Source: an uncultured Lachnospiraceae bacterium
GTDB taxonomy: Bacteria; Bacillota_A; Clostridia; Lachnospirales; Lachnospiraceae
DNA: 10,960 nucleotides
Direction of reading: 5' to 3'
Assembly (NCBI GenBank): GCA_902795985.1
Contig: CADBNG010000041.1
Coordinates: 1 to 10,960 of the forward strand
In this document: positions 5,899 to 10,960 of the stretch, one piece after another
How the letters are laid out: each line of letters begins with the position of its first letter
How positions within the stretch are numbered: the first letter of the stretch is position 1
The notes under the pieces: model-generated
What the model was told of the DNA's origin: nothing
Seen by the model: only the letters and a program-made list of their open reading frames with translations
Database searches by the model: none
Position numbers and translations under genes: made by a program

Positions 5899-8042
5899 AA
5901 AAATCCAGAAGCATTGCGGTTCTCATCATACTTGCCGCAATCACCGTACTGCTCACGTACACCGCGATCGTCGGCTTCGGCCCCAATGCCAGCGGATCGA
6001 TCCGGAACATCCACACCGGACTGGATCTGTCCGGCGGCGTGAGCATCACCTACCAGACCGTGGAAAGCAATCCGTCCCAGACGGACATGAATGATACGAT
6101 CTGGAAACTGCAGCAGCGTGTTGACAGCTACAGCACCGAATCCCTGGTTTATCAGCAGGGCCTTAACCGTATCAGTGTTGAGATTCCCGGTGTTAAAGAC
6201 GCCAACGCAATCCTGGAGGAACTGGGCAAGCCCGGATCCCTGCAGTTCATGGATGAGAATGGTGAGATTGTAATGGAAGGAACCGCCATTGCGGAAGCGG
6301 ACGGCGTGTCTCTGACCAACAATACTACCGGTCTTCGTGAATATGTCGTATCTTTATCCCTGACCTCCGAAGGCGCTTCGGATTTTGCGAAAATCACCGA
6401 AGAAAACCTCGGCAAAATCATTTATATCGTCTATGACGGACAGACCGTAAGCGCACCGAGAGTCCAGTCGGTCATCACCGGCGGACAGTGCCAGATTGAG
6501 GGAATGTCCAGCCTGGAGGAAGCCCAGGAGCTGGCCACCTATATCCGTATCGGTTCCCTTACCCTTGAACTGGAAGAGATCTATTCGAACGTTGTCGGCG
6601 CTTCGCTCGGCGCGGAAGCCCTTCATTCCAGCCTGATCGCCGGTATCATCGGCATTCTGCTGGTCATGCTGTTCATGATCTTTGTTTACCGGATTTCCGG
6701 CGTGGCAGCGGCATGGGCCCTGTACTTGTTTACGGTACTGGATCTTCTTCTGATCAACGCGTTTGAAATTACCCTGACCCTTCCCGGTATTGCCGGTGTT
6801 ATCCTGACCATTGGTATGGCCGTGGACGCGAACGTCATTATATACGCCCGTGTCCGTGAAGAACTGTTTGCCGGCAGAAGCCTGCTCGGCGCCATTCAGG
6901 AAGGCTTCAAAAAAGCTTTCTCCGCTATTTTCGACAGTAATATTACAACGCTGATCGCCGCGGCAGTGCTGTTCTTCCTCGGAACCGGCAGCATCAAGGG
7001 ATTTGCGGTTACGCTGGCCCTTGGTATTGTCCTGTCCATGTTCTCATCCCTGGTGATTTCCCGCTGGATCAGCTATTCACTGTACGGCGCAGGCGTTCGC
7101 AACGTCAAAGCTTATACGAAGGTTAAAGATCATAAGATCTTCAACTTTGTCGGCAAAAAAGCCGTTTTCTTCACGATTGCCATTATCCTTGTGATCTGCG
7201 CGCCGATCGGCCTGATCGCCGGCAACGCCACAAGCGGCAAAGCGCTGAACTTTGGCCTGGATTTCGTCGGCGGTACTTCCACCACCGTCGATTTCGGTGA
7301 AGACAAAACCATTGAACAGCTGGAAGCGGACGTGAAGCCGATTGTGTCGAAAATCACCGGAGATTCCGATATCACCTTCCAGAAGGTCAGCGGTACGACC
7401 CAGGTTGTAATCAAGACCAATGAACTGAGTCTGGATCAGCGTACCGAATTAAACGGAGCCCTGACGGAAGCCTATCCGGGCATTGATGCTGAAAACATCG
7501 AAGCGGAGAATATTTCCTCCACAATCAGCGGTGAAATGAGGGCGAACGCGATCCGCGCGGTTATCATAGCGGTTATCTGCATGCTGCTGTACATCTGGCT
7601 CCGGTTCCGGAACATCCGGTTCGCGTCCAGCGCGATTATCGCACTTATTCACGACCTCTGCGTTGTACTTGCTTTCTACGCGATATTCCGTCTGACGGTC
7701 AACAGCACGTTTATTGCCGTCATGCTGACGATCCTCGGTTATTCGATCAACGCGACCATTGTTACCTTTGACCGAATCCGTGAGAACCTGAAGGTTATGG
7801 CCAATTCGGATCTGAAGGATATTGTCAATACGTCCATATCCCAGACCCTGACCCGAAGCCTGTATTCGACCCTGACCACGTTTATTACCATCTTTGTGCT
7901 GTTCATCATGGGCGTTCCGTCAATCCGCGATTTCTCCCTGCCGATTATTATCGGACTGATTGCCGGCACCTATTCTTCCGTCTTTGTGACCGGCAACCTG
8001 TGGTACATCATGAGTAAGAAGCAGTACGCAAAAAAACGATAA
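5895..8042 (+). CDS. secDF: Fused SecD-SecF protein-export motor subunit
   Basis: This integral membrane protein assists SecYEG/SecA by pulling exported proteins outward using the proton gradient. SecD and SecF are fused in one 715-aa chain, as in Bacillus and Thermus. About 12 membrane spans are visible: TM1 near 6-28, five between 244 and 392, TM7 near 422-444, and five between 551 and 706. The first outer domain (29-243) opens with TGLDLSGGVSITY (41-53); the SecF half opens with LNFGLDFVGGTS (451-462). TM4 carries GMAVDANVIIYARVREE with Asp311, equal to Thermus Asp340. Arg654 (SQTLTRS) equals Arg671. The SecF Asp (Thermus Asp637, E. coli SecF Asp213) is replaced by Ala620 in GYSINATIV. AAAGAAGG lies 9 nt before the ATG, which overlaps the scfB stop. 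No yajC is in view. Confidence 0.95.
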   Translation: MKKSRSIAVLIILAAITVLLTYTAIVGFGPNASGSIRNIHTGLDLSGGVSITYQTVESNPSQTDMNDTIWKLQQRVDSYSTESLVYQQGLNRISVEIPGVKDANAILEELGKPGSLQFMDENGEIVMEGTAIAEADGVSLTNNTTGLREYVVSLSLTSEGASDFAKITEENLGKIIYIVYDGQTVSAPRVQSVITGGQCQIEGMSSLEEAQELATYIRIGSLTLELEEIYSNVVGASLGAEALHSSLIAGIIGILLVMLFMIFVYRISGVAAAWALYLFTVLDLLLINAFEITLTLPGIAGVILTIGMAVDANVIIYARVREELFAGRSLLGAIQEGFKKAFSAIFDSNITTLIAAAVLFFLGTGSIKGFAVTLALGIVLSMFSSLVISRWISYSLYGAGVRNVKAYTKVKDHKIFNFVGKKAVFFTIAIILVICAPIGLIAGNATSGKALNFGLDFVGGTSTTVDFGEDKTIEQLEADVKPIVSKITGDSDITFQKVSGTTQVVIKTNELSLDQRTELNGALTEAYPGIDAENIEAENISSTISGEMRANAIRAVIIAVICMLLYIWLRFRNIRFASSAIIALIHDLCVVLAFYAIFRLTVNSTFIAVMLTILGYSINATIVTFDRIRENLKVMANSDLKDIVNTSISQTLTRSLYSTLTTFITIFVLFIMGVPSIRDFSLPIIIGLIAGTYSSVFVTGNLWYIMSKKQYAKKR

Positions 8043-8045
8043 ACC

Positions 8046-9761
8046 ATGGCAAAATGGATGATTACAGCGAAGCGTGCGGACTTTGACAACATTGCCGCAC
8101 GCTTCGGCATAGACAAGGTAACAGCACGGCTGATACGAAACAGAGATATTATCGGCGAGGAGGAGATTGAAAAGTATCTCCATGGTTCCCTCGCCGATTT
8201 TTATCGTCCGGAATTAATGAAAGATCTGGATATTGCCGTGGATCTGATTCTGGAAGGCATTGATGAAGGCTGCCGCTTTCGTGTGATCGGGGATTATGAC
8301 ATCGACGGAATTATGGCGACGTACATTCTGACCGACGCCCTGAAAAAAGCCGGGGCGGAAGTGGATCATGCAATCCCGGACCGGGTCCGGGACGGATACG
8401 GTATTAATGAAGAACTGATTCGCCGCGCGTTTGAGGACGGCATCCAGATACTTATCACCTGCGATAACGGGATTGCCGCCGCCCGGCAGGCAGAACTGGC
8501 TGCTGAACTGGGCATGCAGATGATAATAACGGATCATCACAGCGTTCCGTATGAAGGAGAAGGGGACGATAAACGGTATATTGTTCCTGAAGCCGCAGCG
8601 GTCGTTGATCCGAAACAGGAGGATTGCCTTTACCCGTACCCGGAACTGTGCGGGGCCTCCGTTGCATGGAAGCTTATCTGCAGTCTGTTTGAAGCGCTGG
8701 GCTTTGATGAGGAAGAGGCTTTTTCGTATCTTCAGTTTGCTGCCGTCGCTACGGTAGGCGACGTGGTGGATCTTCAGGATGAAAACCGGATCATTGTCAA
8801 AGAAGGACTGAAGCAGCTGCACAATACGGAGCATATCGGCCTGAATGCACTGATCGAACGTGCCGGTCTGGACAGACAGGAAATCGATACTTATCAGATC
8901 GGATTTATCCTGGGACCGTGCCTGAACGCAACCGGGCGACTTGATACGGCGGAAAGGGCTTTATCCCTTCTGAACGCCGGAGACAGGGAGGAAGCCCTCG
9001 TAGCGGCGGGAGAGCTCTGCGACCTGAATGAAGTACGCAAGTCCATGACGGAAAGCGAACTGAAAAAAGCAATTGAATTCCTGGAGGAAAGCGGCAGGAC
9101 ATCCGACCGTGTTCTGGTTGTATATCTTCCGGAATGCCATGAAAGCCTCGCGGGCATTATTGCCGGGCGCATCCGGGAAAAGTATAACCGTCCCGCCTTC
9201 GTCCTGACCGGATCAAAAGACGGAATCAAGGGATCAGGCCGTTCCACGGAAAACTATTCCATGTATGACGAGTTGGTCAAAGTCCGGGACCTGCTGACAA
9301 AATTTGGCGGTCATCCGATGGCGGCGGGCGTTTCCATGCCGGCAGGAAAGGAAGAACAGTTCCGCAGCGAACTGAACCGTCTGTGCGAACTGACCGAAGA
9401 GGACCTGGAACCCGTGGTCCGGCTGGATATGCGCCTTCCGATCGGTTATCTGACCGAAGATCTGATCCGTCAGTTTGATCTTCTCCGTCCTTTCGGGAAA
9501 GCCAATGAAAAACCGCTGTTTGCCGATAAGGATCTGGAGATCCGCAAAATGGCGGTTCTTGGACGAAACCGCAATGTCCTGAAAATGCTCCTGGCCGATG
9601 CGGGAGGAAACACGGTGGAGGCATTGTGCTTCCGTGACGCGGAGTATTATTACGAAGCGCTGCAGGGGCGGAAGAGCATTACAGTGTCCTATTATCCTTC
9701 GGTCAATGAATACCGGGGACGCAAAACCCTTCAGATTGTAATCCGTGATCTGATGCTGTAA
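8046..9761 (+). CDS. recJ: Single-stranded-DNA-specific 5'-3' exonuclease RecJ
   Basis: RecJ is a metal-dependent DHH-family nuclease that resects single-stranded DNA 5' to 3' in recombination and mismatch or base-excision repair. The 571-aa length is close to E. coli RecJ. Catalytic motifs in order are GDYDIDG (82-88, Asp83/85/87), CDNGI (139-143), TDHH (162-165, the DHH signature) and VGDVVDL (237-243). The DHHA1 part has SGRS (397-400) and GGHPMAAGV (421-429), and an OB-fold follows from about 455, with RPFGKANEKPLF at 481-492. All metal-ligand motifs look intact. The ATG lies 3 nt after the secDF stop, with no clear Shine-Dalgarno in the preceding A-rich bases, so translation probably depends on reinitiation from secDF. 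In many clostridia recJ follows the sec genes; the common apt and relA partners are not next here. Confidence 0.95.
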   Translation: MAKWMITAKRADFDNIAARFGIDKVTARLIRNRDIIGEEEIEKYLHGSLADFYRPELMKDLDIAVDLILEGIDEGCRFRVIGDYDIDGIMATYILTDALKKAGAEVDHAIPDRVRDGYGINEELIRRAFEDGIQILITCDNGIAAARQAELAAELGMQMIITDHHSVPYEGEGDDKRYIVPEAAAVVDPKQEDCLYPYPELCGASVAWKLICSLFEALGFDEEEAFSYLQFAAVATVGDVVDLQDENRIIVKEGLKQLHNTEHIGLNALIERAGLDRQEIDTYQIGFILGPCLNATGRLDTAERALSLLNAGDREEALVAAGELCDLNEVRKSMTESELKKAIEFLEESGRTSDRVLVVYLPECHESLAGIIAGRIREKYNRPAFVLTGSKDGIKGSGRSTENYSMYDELVKVRDLLTKFGGHPMAAGVSMPAGKEEQFRSELNRLCELTEEDLEPVVRLDMRLPIGYLTEDLIRQFDLLRPFGKANEKPLFADKDLEIRKMAVLGRNRNVLKMLLADAGGNTVEALCFRDAEYYYEALQGRKSITVSYYPSVNEYRGRKTLQIVIRDLML

Positions 9762-9770
9762 TCCGGAAGG

Positions 9771-9787
9771 ATAAACATTTTGTTTAT
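9771..9787. promoter_or_regulatory. AT-rich perfect inverted repeat between recJ and the PFOR gene
   Basis: ATAAACA (9771-9777) and TGTTTAT (9781-9787) are perfect reverse complements around TTT. The repeat begins 9 nt after the recJ stop and ends 53 nt before the -35 of the next promoter. As RNA it would be a weak AT-only-type stem with no clean T tract, so it is a poor terminator. It could be a regulator-binding dyad for the downstream gene. No better terminator for recJ is visible in 9762-9917. Confidence 0.3.
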
Positions 9788-9840
9788 TTACAGATAGCCG
9801 ATTATGCATTATTCCGGGTGCTCTTTTGGATTCCGTCCGG

Positions 9841-9870
9841 TTTACAACGGCAAAGGGACAATGGTATAAT
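9841..9870 (+). promoter_or_regulatory. Strong extended -10 promoter of the PFOR gene
   Basis: TTTACA (9841-9846, five of six -35 bases) and a perfect TATAAT (9865-9870) are 18 nt apart. TGG directly before TATAAT makes an extended -10. The start would be near 9877, giving a T/G-rich leader of about 40 nt and AAGGAGG (9901-9907) 10 nt before the ATG. This is the best promoter-plus-ribosome-site set in the window, fitting a highly expressed central metabolic gene. Confidence 0.8.
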
Positions 9871-9902
9871 CAAAAAATGAGCAATTGTTGTTTTGTTTGT
9901 AA

Positions 9903-10960
<1,058 letters not shown>

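Noticed and set aside
8214..8834. Minus-strand reading frame inside recJ
   Set aside because: It is fully inside a gene with intact DHH motifs, and the translation shows no family resemblance.
9771..9900. Possible Rex redox-repressor site upstream of PFOR
   Set aside because: The Rex-type core (TTGTTAA with its reverse complement at fixed spacing) is not present; ATAAACA/TGTTTAT and the TTGTTGTTTTG leader only resemble it.

Overview
The window looks like ordinary chromosome from an anaerobic Clostridia-type Firmicute, probably close to Lachnospiraceae. The reasons are the ScfA/ScfB (SCIFF) pair, which is a near-universal marker of Clostridia, a single-chain pyruvate:ferredoxin oxidoreductase, strong AGGAG ribosome binding sites and sigma-A type promoters. 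Composition looks even and moderately GC-rich by eye. All eight complete genes and the one partial gene are on the + strand. I see no mobile element, CRISPR array, tRNA or rRNA.

Layout. (1) A rho-independent terminator of an unseen upstream gene (1-28) is followed by a monocistronic, membrane-anchored HtrA-type serine protease (137-1699) that ends in its own terminator (1724-1754). (2) A clear promoter (1778-1806) starts a three-gene run: proC (P5C reductase), a DJ-1/PfpI family gene and galE (UDP-glucose 4-epimerase), with gaps of 59 and 12 nt and no terminator between them. (3) A promoter overlapping the end of galE drives scfA, a 48-residue six-cysteine ranthipeptide precursor, then scfB, its radical SAM/SPASM thioether-forming maturase. 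scfB overlaps secDF (fused SecD-SecF export motor) by 4 nt, and recJ (ssDNA exonuclease) starts 3 nt after secDF. (4) After a 156-nt gap with a strong extended -10 promoter comes the first 347 codons of a pyruvate:ferredoxin oxidoreductase, cut by the window edge.

How the genes fit together. The most interesting unit is scfA-scfB-secDF. A peptide precursor and its maturase are tightly coupled to the proton-driven accessory motor of Sec export, and the scfB start is tucked into a small hairpin that could set precursor above enzyme. The SecF half has Ala where the well-studied family members have a membrane Asp needed for proton coupling. The SCIFF system itself is already described; what is less settled is its export, its link to SecDF, and these local sequence oddities. 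The remaining genes are housekeeping or stress genes.
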